This document shows, piece by piece, positions 33,576 through 42,636 of a stretch of DNA of 64,000 nt. The translations under genes were made by a program, and so were the position numbers. How positions within the stretch are numbered: position 1 is the first letter of the stretch; each line of letters begins with the position of its first letter. Source of the DNA: Gemmatimonadaceae bacterium (lineage in GTDB: Bacteria; Gemmatimonadota; Gemmatimonadetes; Gemmatimonadales; Gemmatimonadaceae); the NCBI GenBank assembly GCA_020846935.1, contig JADLCY010000015.1, forward strand, positions 62,001-126,000, in the 5' to 3' direction. The notes under the pieces are model-generated. The model was not told where the DNA came from and searched no databases. It worked only from the letters and a program-made list of their open reading frames with translations.

Positions 33576-36500
33576 TCGCCTGGGGCATCCGCCGGCCGGC
33601 CGTGATCTGGGCAGCGAGCGCCGCCTTGCTCCTCGCCGGCCTCATGGCCTTCACGCGGCTGGCGCTCGCGACGCGCACGACCGTGGAACTCCCGACGCTG
33701 TCCGTCTCGGTGTCGTGGCCGGGCGCGTCCGCGGAGCTGAACGAGATGTACGTCGCCTCGCCGGTCGAGGCCGCGATCCAGGGCGTCCGCGGCATCCGGA
33801 AGACGCGCTCGGAGTCGACCGATGAAGGCGTGTCGCTCACCGTTGAGCTGCAGCCCGGTACGGACGTGCAGCTGGCGCGGCTGGGGATCCTGGAGCGCCT
33901 CGAGCTGCTGCGGCGCGAGTTTCCGCCGGGCGTGACACCGCCACGCGTGTCCAACTTCGTGCCCACCGAGCTGCAGGAGGAACCGCTGCTGCTCGTGACC
34001 ATGGGCGGCCCCTACACACCGGGAGCGCTCCAGAAACTCGCCGACGAAGTGCTCGAGCCGCGCCTCTCGGCGATCCCGGGCGTGGCCGGCCTCACGGTGA
34101 GCGGCGGCGCCGAGTTCGGCGTGTCGGTGTCATACAACGCCCGGTTGCTGCGGCAGCTCGGCATCGAAGGCAGCGACATTGCGCGCGCCGTGAGCCAGGC
34201 GCGATCCGTGGCGGCGCTGGGCCGGGACGCGCGCGGGGCGACCGAGCGACCCGTGTCGCTGCGCGACCAGCCGGGCGCGATCGCCGCGCTGGAAGCGCTG
34301 CCGGTGCGCGGCCCCGGGGGACGCGTCTTTCGCGTGGGCGAACTGGCCTCGGTGCGACCACAGGAAGACCAGCGCGGACGCTTCTTCAGGATCAACGGCC
34401 AGCCCGCGATTGCCCTGCGCATCGCGCGGCTGCCTGACGCCGACGCGATCCGGACGGCGCGCAGCGTGCGCGCGACGCTCGACGACATTCGCCGCGGCCT
34501 CCCGACCGGCGTGACGCTCACCGTCGTGAACGACGACTCCGTGGAGCTCAGGGAACAGCTCACGGACCTCCTCATTCGCGGCGGCATCGCGTTCGCGGCG
34601 GTGATCCTCGTGCTGCTGTTCTTCCTGCGCGACGTGCGCGCGACGGGACTCGTGATGTTCAGCGCCGCGCTCGCCGTGGCGGGCACGGCGCTCGGCCTCT
34701 TCCTGTTTCGTATTCCGGCCAACCTGCTCACGCTCGCCGGTCTGGCGATGGGGATCGGCATCCTGGTGCAGAACGGGCTGATCGTGGCCGAGCGTCTCGG
34801 GACGACGCCCGATACGGAGGAGGGCCGCGCCAACGCGGCACGGCGCATCGCACCGGCGGTCGTGGGCGCCAGCCTGACCACGGCGGTCGTGCTCTTTCCG
34901 TTCCTGTACCTGCAGGGCGACGCGCGCGCGGCGTTCATGCCGTTCGCCTCGGCGTTCGTGCTGGGCCTTGGCTGGTCGATCGTGACCGCGGTGGTGATGA
35001 TCCCCGCGCTCGCCGCGGGGCATCGCGTCCACGAGGCCGGATGGCCGCGCGCCCGACGCGTGTACCTGCGCACGTTGCGCCCGCTGGTGCGCTTCCGCCG
35101 GACGACGCTCCTGCTCACTCTGGCCGCGTTAGGCGGCCTCACCTGGGTCTTCGTGAAGAAGGTCCCGCGCTTTGCCTTTGGCGGCTTTGGCAGCGGGCAG
35201 CGCACGGTCATCCAGGCGTTCATTTCGTTTCCCCGCGGCTCCGACCCCGCGTCGCTCGACGCCGCGATGCGGGAACTCGAGCACGTCGCCGTCGGTCAGC
35301 CGGGTGTCGAGCGCGTCTCGGCCCAGAGCTACGGCGCGTTCGGCGCGGGCATGCAGGTGCTCTATCGGCGCGAAGACGAGCTGAGCGCGCTGCCCCTGCA
35401 ACTCGAAGAAGCGCTCACGCAGCGCGCTGTCTTCATCGGCGGTGCGTCCGTGTCGGTGCGCGGGCAGGGGCCCGGGTTCGCCTCGGGGCTCGGCGGCGCG
35501 AGCATCGCCACGTTCCGCATCCGCGTACTCGGCTATTCGTTCTCCGGCGTCGAACGGCTCGCGCTCGACCTCAAGGAGCGGCTCGAGGGCATCCCCCGCG
35601 TGCGCGACGTCGACATCAACAGCTCGTCGTTCTTTGGCAACGACAAGGCGAGCACGGTGACGGTCACGCCCGATCGCGCGGCCCTGGCGCGCTTCGGCCT
35701 CACGGCGCGGGACTTTGCTCTCGCGGCCGCGCGGGAGATGCGCAGCCAGTCGGGCGCGATTCGCCTCGAGATCGGCGACGAAGAGTTGCCGGTCACCGTG
35801 CAGGTCGAAGGCTCGAACGACCGCTCGCTCGATGAGCTGAGCGACGCGCTCGTGTCCACGCCGACCGGTGCGCCGGTGCGCCTGAGTGCTCTCGCCGCGG
35901 TGAGCGAAGCCGAAGGATTGAGCGCGATCAGTCGGGAGGATCAGCAATACGTGCGATTCGTCGCCTACGAGTTTCGCGGCCCCAACAAGCTTGCGCAGCG
36001 CACGCACGACGCCTTCATGGCTTCGGTCACCCTGCCGCCCGGCTATTCGGTGGCCGATGCCGGCTTCGGACGCTTCGAGCCTGACGAGAGCGAGAAGGGA
36101 CTCTGGCTCGTGTTTGCCATCGGGATCGCGCTCGTGGTCCTGAGCGTCGCGATCGTGTTCGACTCCGTCTGGGGCGCGGCCGCCGTCTTCCTCTCGCTGC
36201 CGGTCTCGCTGGGCGGTGTGATGGCGGCGTTCTGGCTCTTCGACGCCGCGTTCACCCGTGAGGCGGCCGTGGGCGTGATCCTCGTGATCGGCCTCGCCGT
36301 GAACCAGTCGATTCTCGTCGTCGATGCCGCGCTCGAGCGTCGGCGGCGCCTGCAGGCTGCGGGACGCGACCGGCGGCTCGACGGCGGCATGGTCTTGCGT
36401 GCGGCCCTCGATCGATCGGGCATGGTCGTGCTCGTGACCCTGACGTCGCTCGCGTCACTCGTGCCGCTCGCGGTCGGCGTCAAGACGACGTCGCTCTTTG

Positions 36501-36664
36501 GCGCGATCGCACTCGCCACCGCCGGAGGAACGGTGGCCGGGACGCTGGGGGCGATGTTCATCGTGCCGCCGATGCTCGCCGGCCGTCCGCGTCGCCGATC
36601 GCAGCGTCGCATTCCTCCGACCGCCGACGCACCGCCATCGGCGCCGGACGTCGGCAGCACATAG
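33572..36664 (+). CDS. RND efflux permease subunit B, lacking the helix-4 aspartate
   Basis: 1030 residues of full RND architecture: MIAWGIRRPAVIWAASAALLLAGLMAF, LPTLSVSVSWPGASAELNEMYVASPVEAAIQ, porter domains, and a second half with GLWLVFAIGIALVVLSVAIVFDSVW. Helix 4 reads GIGILVQNGLIVAERLG, so the AcrB D407-D408 position is Q400-N401; helix 10 reads GLAVNQSILVVDAAL. With no acidic residue in helix 4, proton relay through this subunit is doubtful. It overlaps the first permease (ATGA) and probably forms a heterotrimer with it, as MdtB and MdtC do in E. coli. Confidence 0.88.
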   Translation: MIAWGIRRPAVIWAASAALLLAGLMAFTRLALATRTTVELPTLSVSVSWPGASAELNEMYVASPVEAAIQGVRGIRKTRSESTDEGVSLTVELQPGTDVQLARLGILERLELLRREFPPGVTPPRVSNFVPTELQEEPLLLVTMGGPYTPGALQKLADEVLEPRLSAIPGVAGLTVSGGAEFGVSVSYNARLLRQLGIEGSDIARAVSQARSVAALGRDARGATERPVSLRDQPGAIAALEALPVRGPGGRVFRVGELASVRPQEDQRGRFFRINGQPAIALRIARLPDADAIRTARSVRATLDDIRRGLPTGVTLTVVNDDSVELREQLTDLLIRGGIAFAAVILVLLFFLRDVRATGLVMFSAALAVAGTALGLFLFRIPANLLTLAGLAMGIGILVQNGLIVAERLGTTPDTEEGRANAARRIAPAVVGASLTTAVVLFPFLYLQGDARAAFMPFASAFVLGLGWSIVTAVVMIPALAAGHRVHEAGWPRARRVYLRTLRPLVRFRRTTLLLTLAALGGLTWVFVKKVPRFAFGGFGSGQRTVIQAFISFPRGSDPASLDAAMRELEHVAVGQPGVERVSAQSYGAFGAGMQVLYRREDELSALPLQLEEALTQRAVFIGGASVSVRGQGPGFASGLGGASIATFRIRVLGYSFSGVERLALDLKERLEGIPRVRDVDINSSSFFGNDKASTVTVTPDRAALARFGLTARDFALAAAREMRSQSGAIRLEIGDEELPVTVQVEGSNDRSLDELSDALVSTPTGAPVRLSALAAVSEAEGLSAISREDQQYVRFVAYEFRGPNKLAQRTHDAFMASVTLPPGYSVADAGFGRFEPDESEKGLWLVFAIGIALVVLSVAIVFDSVWGAAAVFLSLPVSLGGVMAAFWLFDAAFTREAAVGVILVIGLAVNQSILVVDAALERRRRLQAAGRDRRLDGGMVLRAALDRSGMVVLVTLTSLASLVPLAVGVKTTSLFGAIALATAGGTVAGTLGAMFIVPPMLAGRPRRRSQRRIPPTADAPPSAPDVGST

Positions 36665-36689
36665 CGCACACCGAGCCCGTCACCCACAG

Positions 36690-36800
36690 CGCCTAACGCA
36701 CGATCGTCGCTCATGCGCGCAGATCCTGGCGCGCGCAACCGCCTGACGCACACCGCGACCGATGAGCGCAGAATGTGGCGGGCGCGGTCGCCTAACGCCG
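36690..36800. repeat. About 50-base tandem repeat between convergent gene ends
   Basis: Units beginning CGCCTAACGCAC (36690) and CGCCTGACGCAC (about 36741), then CGCCTAACGCC at 36790, share GATGAGCGC/CTCATGCGC and TGGCGSGCGC segments. The last copy contains the diguanylate cyclase stop codon (TAG inside GTTAGGC). The array fills the short spacer after the permease gene. Confidence 0.55.
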
Positions 36801-38036
36801 GCCGCGCCCGCGCTTGCCGGCCAGCAGGCGTCCGTCGGCCTCCTCCAGCAGTTGCGCGAGCGTGCGAGGGTGCTCGGCACTGTGCCAGGCCACGCCCCGC
36901 CCAATCGAGAGCGCGTACGGTCGCCCCGCGGCCGCGTTACGCTGCGCGAGTTGCCGGTCGAGTCGGGACAGAAGCACCTCGCCCGTCGCGTCCTGGGTAT
37001 TCACCGCGAGCACTACAAACTCGTCGCCGCCGAGACGGCCAATCAGGTCCGCCTCGCGGAACGTCTCCCGCAGCAAGTCGGCCACGTCCACCAGCGCCTG
37101 ATCGCCCACATGGTGCCCAAACTCGTCGTTGATCGCCTTGAAACGATCCAGATCGAGATAGAGCAGGACCGCCGGATGCGGCTGACGCGCGGCGACGGTA
37201 AGAAGCTGCTGCGCCAGCAGCGTAAAGCCGCGTCGGTTGTAGAGCCCGGTCAGCGAATCCGTGAGCGACAGACGGTGGAGCGCCTCTTCGTGAGCGGAAC
37301 GTTCGGTGATGTCCCGAACGACCATCGCCATGCCACCCGAGATCAGCGAGACCGTGAGTTCCTGCGGATACGTCGTGCCGTCGGCGCGTCGGCCGGTCAC
37401 CTCGCCATGCCAGTGCTCCTGCATGACGAGTTCCTGCAGGATCGACCGATCAAAGACGTCCAGTTGCTCCGGCGAATAGAACTCGCGCCAGCTCCGCCCC
37501 TGCAGTTCGGCGCCGGTCGCATGACCGTGCATGCGGGCGAACGCACCGTTGGCCATGCGAACGCGCTGCGTGTCGTCGAGCACCAGGATGCCGTCGATCG
37601 AGAGTTCCATCACGGACGACAGCTCAACGAAGCGTCGGGCCAGTGTGCGTCGCTCGGACACGTCGCGGCCGCTCCAGAGCCGGTGGGATGCCGCAGCCGC
37701 GCTCCCGCCGAGCGGTGCGATCGAGACCTCGTGCCAGAACGGTGTTCCATCCCGGCGGTGGTGCTGCACCTCGACGCGTCCCCTCGATCCCGTGCGAAGC
37801 AGGCCCGCCAGGCGCGCCGAAGCGAGCCGATCGGTCTCCGGACCTGCGAGCAGGTCGAGCGGCACGGCACCCAGCGACTCGTCAGGCCGAAACCCTGTCA
37901 CCTGCTCGAACGCCGCGTTGGCCCACACGACGCGACCCGCACCGTCGATGACAAGCATGGCGTCGGTGGCGTGGTGCGCCGCGGCGGCGACCACCTCGTC
38001 GAGGGTGGCCCGGGCGGAATCGGTGGCGTGCGACAT
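36792..38036 (-). CDS. PAS-PAS-GGDEF diguanylate cyclase
   Basis: 414 residues from ATG 38036. PAS 1 (about 20-125) has AMLVIDGAGRVVWANAAFEQVTG; PAS 2 (about 140-250) has DGILVLDDTQRVRMANGAFARMHG and the coupling DITERSAHEEALHRLSLTDSLTGLYNRRGF. The GGDEF domain has the intact active site GGDEF at about 336-340, preceded by the inhibitory-site motif READ five residues before it, so it should make c-di-GMP and be product-inhibited. It is soluble with no membrane helix; PAS ligands are unknown. A start at 38126 would add 30 residues. Confidence 0.9.
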   Translation of the reverse strand: MSHATDSARATLDEVVAAAAHHATDAMLVIDGAGRVVWANAAFEQVTGFRPDESLGAVPLDLLAGPETDRLASARLAGLLRTGSRGRVEVQHHRRDGTPFWHEVSIAPLGGSAAAASHRLWSGRDVSERRTLARRFVELSSVMELSIDGILVLDDTQRVRMANGAFARMHGHATGAELQGRSWREFYSPEQLDVFDRSILQELVMQEHWHGEVTGRRADGTTYPQELTVSLISGGMAMVVRDITERSAHEEALHRLSLTDSLTGLYNRRGFTLLAQQLLTVAARQPHPAVLLYLDLDRFKAINDEFGHHVGDQALVDVADLLRETFREADLIGRLGGDEFVVLAVNTQDATGEVLLSRLDRQLAQRNAAAGRPYALSIGRGVAWHSAEHPRTLAQLLEEADGRLLAGKRGRGRR

Positions 38037-38205
38037 GGGCAGGTGGGTCCTGCTGCGAGTATCGGCAGCGATATCGTCCGGTTGACCTGTTTCCGCTCTG
38101 GAGGCACCACTGGGGGCGTGGCTCATGCAGCCGGCCTGTACGTCGGGCGTGCCATGGAGCAACGTTGAGCGCGCGATCTGCTCACCCTCGCTGCCCCGAA
38201 CCCAC

Positions 38206-39522
38206 GTGCCCGCCTACTTCCGCTCCCTGCCCTTCCTCGCCGCCGTGCTCGGTGCAGCTCCGTTGGCCGCTCAGGCCCCGGCTCCCCTCGTCGCCGACAT
38301 GGAGCGCAGGATCGCGGCCGCTTCGCCCGCGGTCGTGGCGTGGCGTCGCGACTTCCACCAGAACCCCGAGCTATCCAACCAGGAAGTGCGCACGTCGGCC
38401 AAGATCGCCGAGCAGCTCAAGCGCATGGGGCTCGAGGTGAAGACCGGCGTGGCCAAACACGGCGTGGTCGGCATCCTGCGCGGCGGCAAGCCGGGGCCGG
38501 TCGTCGCACTGCGCGCTGACATGGACGCCCTCCCTGTGGTGGAAGAGGTCGACCTTCCGTTCAAGTCCACCGTCCGCTCGACGTACAACGGGCAGTCGGT
38601 CGGCGTGATGCACGCCTGCGGTCACGACAATCACATGGCGATCCTGCTGGGCATCGCCGAAGTCTTCGCCGGCATGAAGGCCGATCTCCCGGGAACGGTG
38701 AAGTTCGTGTTCCAGCCCGCCGAAGAGGGCGTGCCGATCGGTGAAACCGGTGGTGCGAGCGAAATGGTCGCGGAAGGCGTGCTCGAGAACCCCCGAGTCG
38801 ACGCGATCTTTGGCCTCCACGTGTTCCCGTTCCCCGCGGGCAAGGTGGTCTATCGCTCGGGCGGGCTCATGGCGAGCGCCGACACGTGGCGCATGGTGGT
38901 TCGCGGCCGGCAGACGCATGGCGCGCTGCCCTGGAACGGCGTCGACCCCATCGTGATCGCGGCCCAGATCGTCACCAACATGCAATCGATCGTGAGTCGT
39001 CAGACCGACCTCACGCTCACGCCCGCGATCCTGACGACGGGGTTCATTCGCGGCGGCATCCGGACGAACATCATCCCGGACTCGGTGGAACTCGGCGGCA
39101 CGATCCGCACCTTCGACGAGGCGACGCGGGACTCGATCCACGCGCGCTTTACGCGGCTCGCGACGTCACTGGCCGCGGCCGCCGGCGGATCGGCGACGCT
39201 GGAGATCGACAAGGCCTACGCCGTGACGTACAACGATCCCGCGCTGACGGCTCGCATGGTGCCGTCGCTGCAGCGCGCGGTTGGTGCCGCCAATGTCTCG
39301 GAAGGACGGCCGACGACCACCGCCGAAGATTTTTCGGCGTACCAGAAGAAGGTGCCGGGGCTGTTCTTTTTTCTCGGCGTCAACCCACCGGGCGCCGACG
39401 AGTCCATGGCGGCGCCTAACCATTCGCCGAAGTTCTTTGCCGACGAATCGGCGCTGGTGCCGGGCATGAAGGCGCTGGGGCGCCTGGCGCTGGATTACTT
39501 GTCCGGGACGAAGGCGATGTAG
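38206..39522 (+). CDS. M20-family amidohydrolase / peptidase, exported
   Basis: 438 residues. A signal peptide (from GTG 38206, AYFRSLPFLAAVLGAAPLAAQ) precedes WRRDFHQNPELSNQEVRT. Metal-site residues are in RADMDALPV, HACGHDNHMAILLG, QPAEEG and FGLHVFP, with a dimerisation domain (TWRMVVRGRQTHGALPWNGVDPI) between. The pattern matches M20D N-acyl-amino-acid amidohydrolases (hippurate hydrolase/AbgB-like), which release amino acids from acylated substrates with two divalent metals. Location is probably periplasmic; the substrate is unknown. It is divergent from the diguanylate cyclase gene. Confidence 0.88.
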   Translation: MPAYFRSLPFLAAVLGAAPLAAQAPAPLVADMERRIAAASPAVVAWRRDFHQNPELSNQEVRTSAKIAEQLKRMGLEVKTGVAKHGVVGILRGGKPGPVVALRADMDALPVVEEVDLPFKSTVRSTYNGQSVGVMHACGHDNHMAILLGIAEVFAGMKADLPGTVKFVFQPAEEGVPIGETGGASEMVAEGVLENPRVDAIFGLHVFPFPAGKVVYRSGGLMASADTWRMVVRGRQTHGALPWNGVDPIVIAAQIVTNMQSIVSRQTDLTLTPAILTTGFIRGGIRTNIIPDSVELGGTIRTFDEATRDSIHARFTRLATSLAAAAGGSATLEIDKAYAVTYNDPALTARMVPSLQRAVGAANVSEGRPTTTAEDFSAYQKKVPGLFFFLGVNPPGADESMAAPNHSPKFFADESALVPGMKALGRLALDYLSGTKAM

Positions 39523-39602
39523 ACAGGCATCGCGACGTGATGCGGCGGTGCGCTCACGCGCGGCCGCCCGCGGCAGCCGAGGGTATCGCGCGTGCGGCGC
39601 AA

Positions 39603-41144
39603 TCAGTCTCCGTCGTGGCCGCCCCCCCCGCTCGGGCCGACCTGCAGCCTCTGCTCCAGATCCCCGAGCACGTCTTCGATCTGCGCGAGCGCCGAGCGTA
39701 GGTCGTCGGCGATCTCCTGCGCAAGCAGGTGCGGCTCGGGAAGACTCGCCGAATCCTCCAGGCTCTCGTCCCGCAGCCAGAAGAGGTCCAGGCTCACCTT
39801 GTCGCGGGCGAGGATCTCGTCGTAGGTGTACGGCCGCCAGCGGCCCTCGGGCGTCGCGTCGGACCAAGTCGCCTGTCGATTGTTCCGATCGCCGGGGCGG
39901 TAACACGCGACAAACTCGTCGAGGTCCGCGCGTGCCATGCGTTTGGTCTTGAGCGTGAAGTGCCTGTTGGTGCGCAGGTCGTAGACCCACACCGTTTTCG
40001 TCCACGGATCCTTCGCGCCGGGCCGGCGGTCGAAAAAGAGCACGTTGGCCTTCACGCCCTGCGCGTAGAAGATGCCGGTCGGCAGCCGCAGCAGCGTGTG
40101 CACCTCGCACTCCTGAAGCAGGTTCCGGCGCACCGTCTCGCCCGCTCCACCCTCGAACAGCACGTTGTCCGGCACGACGACGGCGGCCCTGCCGTGGACC
40201 TTGAGCAGCGACTTCACGTGCTGGACGAAGTTGAGCTGCTTGTTCGAGGTCGTCGTCCAGAAGTCGGGGCGGTTGTAGGTGAGCGATTGGCGGTCGGTGT
40301 CGCCTTCTTCGTTCACGATCGTGATCGACGACTTCTTGCCGAAGGGCGGATTGGTGACGACCACGTCCGCGTGCGTGCCCGGTTCGTCGCGCAGCGCATC
40401 GTCGGTGCGGATTGGCGGCTCGTGGTCGTCGCCGGCGTTGGGGCCGATGCCGTGCAGGTAGAGGTTCATCCCGCAGAGGCGTGCGACGTTAGGTACCAGC
40501 TCCGTGCCGCGCAGCGCCTCGAAGCGCAGGTGGCGCTTCTGGTCGCGGTCCAGCTCAGAGTGGTTCTTCACGTACTCGTGCGCCGAGAGCAGGAACCCGC
40601 CCGTGCCGCACGCAGGGTCGGCGACGATCTCGCCCGGTTGCGGGCGCACGCAGTCCACGATGGCGTCAATGAGCACGCGGGGCGTGAAGTACTGCCCGGC
40701 GCCGCCCTTCACGTCCTGCGCGTTCCGCTCGAGCAGCCCTTCGTACGCGTCGCCCTTCACGTCGGCCGACATCGCCGACCAGTTCTCCTTGCCGATCAGC
40801 TCCACCACGAGCTGCCGCAGCTTGGCCGGGTCCTGAATCTTGTTCTGCGCCTTCTCGAAGATCAGGCCGAGCATCCCGCCCTCCTGGCCGAGCACGCGCA
40901 GCGTCTCGCGGTAGTGCTGTTCCAGCTCTACGCCCTCCATCTGCGGCGACGCGAGGTCGGCCCAGCGATGGCCCTCCGGGATCGGCTGCGGTTCGCCGGT
41001 GAGCTGTGCGCGCTCGTCGGCCATCTTGAGGAACAGCAGGAAGGTGAGCTGCTCCAGGTAGTCCTGATACGACAGCCCGTCGTCGCGCAGGACGTTGCAG
41101 TAGGACCAGAGCTTCTGGACGATGCGATTGGCGGCGTCGCTCAT
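39603..41144 (-). CDS. hsdM: Type I restriction-modification DNA methyltransferase subunit
   Basis: 513 residues. The N-terminal HsdM helical domain (MSDAANRIVQKLWSYCNVLRD, YLEQLTFLLFLKMADE) precedes the N6-adenine methyltransferase core: SAM motif I ADPACGTGGFL (about 175-185) and catalytic VVTNPPFGKK (NPPF 265-268). It methylates adenine in the target set by HsdS and is required for cleavage too. Its ATG overlaps the TGA of the ATPase gene (ATGA), so its translation depends on that gene. A run of eight C near 39621-39628 gives a Gly-rich C-terminal tail and is slip-prone. Confidence 0.95.
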   Translation of the reverse strand: MSDAANRIVQKLWSYCNVLRDDGLSYQDYLEQLTFLLFLKMADERAQLTGEPQPIPEGHRWADLASPQMEGVELEQHYRETLRVLGQEGGMLGLIFEKAQNKIQDPAKLRQLVVELIGKENWSAMSADVKGDAYEGLLERNAQDVKGGAGQYFTPRVLIDAIVDCVRPQPGEIVADPACGTGGFLLSAHEYVKNHSELDRDQKRHLRFEALRGTELVPNVARLCGMNLYLHGIGPNAGDDHEPPIRTDDALRDEPGTHADVVVTNPPFGKKSSITIVNEEGDTDRQSLTYNRPDFWTTTSNKQLNFVQHVKSLLKVHGRAAVVVPDNVLFEGGAGETVRRNLLQECEVHTLLRLPTGIFYAQGVKANVLFFDRRPGAKDPWTKTVWVYDLRTNRHFTLKTKRMARADLDEFVACYRPGDRNNRQATWSDATPEGRWRPYTYDEILARDKVSLDLFWLRDESLEDSASLPEPHLLAQEIADDLRSALAQIEDVLGDLEQRLQVGPSGGGGHDGD

Positions 41145-42610
41145 AGATCCTTGATCAGCTCCTCGATGTCCTGATGCATGTACCCCGCGCGCTCGGCGTC
41201 CCGACGGGAATCCGCCGTGTGTCGTGTGGTGATCGCGACCTTCTCGATGCGCCAGCCGCTCACGGCGTCATGGCGACCAAGAAACCGCGCGACGTGCTCG
41301 TCGAAGCGCGCGTAGTCCGGTGCCAGACGCTCGGCGGCCCGCTTGCATGTCCCGACTCGAACGATGCGATCCTCCTCGTTCAGGGCCACCAGGTCCAGTT
41401 CGGTGTCGCCGCGATCCCAGTAGCCGTGAATTCGCGCCGTCAGACGGAATCCGTCGAGCCCCTTGCGGCTGCGTTCCTCGTACAGTGCGCCAACCAGCTT
41501 CTCCAGTCCGTACCCCTCGGTGTCGGCCAGGCGACGGTCCGCCTCGCCGACGAGCTCGCCGAGTGGACGGAAATGCACCGATGCCGCAGGGGTCGCGAGC
41601 GCCGCGAGCCACGACCGCAGGAAGTTGTCAGCGATGTAATACCGCCCATTGCGGGCCGACGCCTTGGCGAACACGGGCTGGCGCTGCTCGATCATGCGAT
41701 ACCGGTCGCGCAGCACCTGCAGGTAGCCGCCCACCTGCTTCTCGCGTTCCGCGTCCACCTGACGCGCATGCGCCAGGATCTCGCCATTGGAACAGCCGGG
41801 ATTCCGGGCGACGTACTTCAGCACGAGGTCGTAGCGTCCGCTCAGTTCGCGCAGGAACCAGTTCTCCGCCTCCGTGCGCAATGGAGAGGAGCTGGAGAAG
41901 AACAGTTCGCGCACGAGATCACCGCGGTCGGCGCCGATGACGCCCTCCTCGTACGCGTCGCGATAGAACTTCGGCACGCCCTCGAAGAGGTTCCACAAGA
42001 AGAGCAGACGACTCGCCGACGGCTCCGCGTGCACCCGGATGATTTCGAGGACCGAGGCGATGTCGAGGTGCTGCACGTCCAGCGTGTCCGTGACACGCGC
42101 GAAGAGCGGTGCGCTGCGCTCTTCGAGCAGTGCCGCCATCTCGGTGTGGATGGAGCCGAGGACGATCAGTCCCCCCTGCACATCGGCGGCGTCGCGTGCC
42201 AACTGGTCCACCTCGTACTGCAGATGTGAGGTGAACTCGTACAGCACCTTGCGGTGGAAGTACTGGAACTCGTCGAGTGCGACGACGAATCCCCGGCGGA
42301 CCAGCGCGCCGATCGCCGCCGCAAGGGTGCGCAGGTCGGTCGGCGGTGACACTTCGACGCCGAACAGTTCGAAGAAGTCGCGCGCGGCAGAGACGACGCC
42401 CGCCGGGTCGGAGTCCGGCACCTGCAGGTAGAGGACGCGATCGCGCCCTTCGGCCTGTAGGGCCTGATGCACGAGGCTGGTCTTCCCGATCCGGCGGCGC
42501 CCCGAGACTTTGAGGAAGAACCAGCGCCGACGGCGCAGGATATCCCGCAGCGTTTCCAGTTCGTGGCGTCGGCCGTAAAATGTCCATGGGGAACGACTTA
42601 CGGCGCTCAT
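41141..42610 (-). CDS. AAA ATPase with C-terminal DUF234-like region, inserted in the type I RM operon
   Basis: 489 residues. The N-terminal archaeal-ATPase-type domain starts FYGRRHELETLRDIL, with Walker A SGRRRIGKTSL (about 36-46) and Walker B FVVALDEFQYF (108-118). A winged-helix segment (about 255-315: ELSGRYDLVLKYVARNPGCSNGEIL) follows. The C-terminal region matches DUF234 in layout, with YGLEKLVGALYEE, then TELDLVAL and VGTCKRA: a PD-(D/E)XK-like E...D...xCK pattern with Thr where the family usually has Glu. It lies between hsdS and hsdM, 19 bases after hsdS and overlapping hsdM by ATGA. The position recalls RM-linked guard genes such as prrC, but its role is unknown. Confidence 0.85.
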   Translation of the reverse strand: MSAVSRSPWTFYGRRHELETLRDILRRRRWFFLKVSGRRRIGKTSLVHQALQAEGRDRVLYLQVPDSDPAGVVSAARDFFELFGVEVSPPTDLRTLAAAIGALVRRGFVVALDEFQYFHRKVLYEFTSHLQYEVDQLARDAADVQGGLIVLGSIHTEMAALLEERSAPLFARVTDTLDVQHLDIASVLEIIRVHAEPSASRLLFLWNLFEGVPKFYRDAYEEGVIGADRGDLVRELFFSSSSPLRTEAENWFLRELSGRYDLVLKYVARNPGCSNGEILAHARQVDAEREKQVGGYLQVLRDRYRMIEQRQPVFAKASARNGRYYIADNFLRSWLAALATPAASVHFRPLGELVGEADRRLADTEGYGLEKLVGALYEERSRKGLDGFRLTARIHGYWDRGDTELDLVALNEEDRIVRVGTCKRAAERLAPDYARFDEHVARFLGRHDAVSGWRIEKVAITTRHTADSRRDAERAGYMHQDIEELIKDL

Positions 42611-42611
42611 G

Positions 42612-42636
42612 AAGGTAAGGTAATAGTTTCTACCTT
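42612..42636. promoter_or_regulatory. AT-rich inverted repeat at the hsdS/ATPase junction
   Basis: AAGGTA at 42612-42617 and 42617-42622 (overlapping direct copies) faces TACCTT at 42631-42636. It contains the hsdS stop codon and lies immediately upstream of the ATPase ATG (42610). Its AT-richness suits an internal promoter, operator or ribosome-site hairpin that could adjust expression of the ATPase and hsdM separately from hsdR and hsdS. Confidence 0.45.

Noticed and set aside
37346-38110. Plus-strand frames opposite the diguanylate cyclase gene
   Set aside because: They mirror the PAS/GGDEF gene and have no domains of their own.
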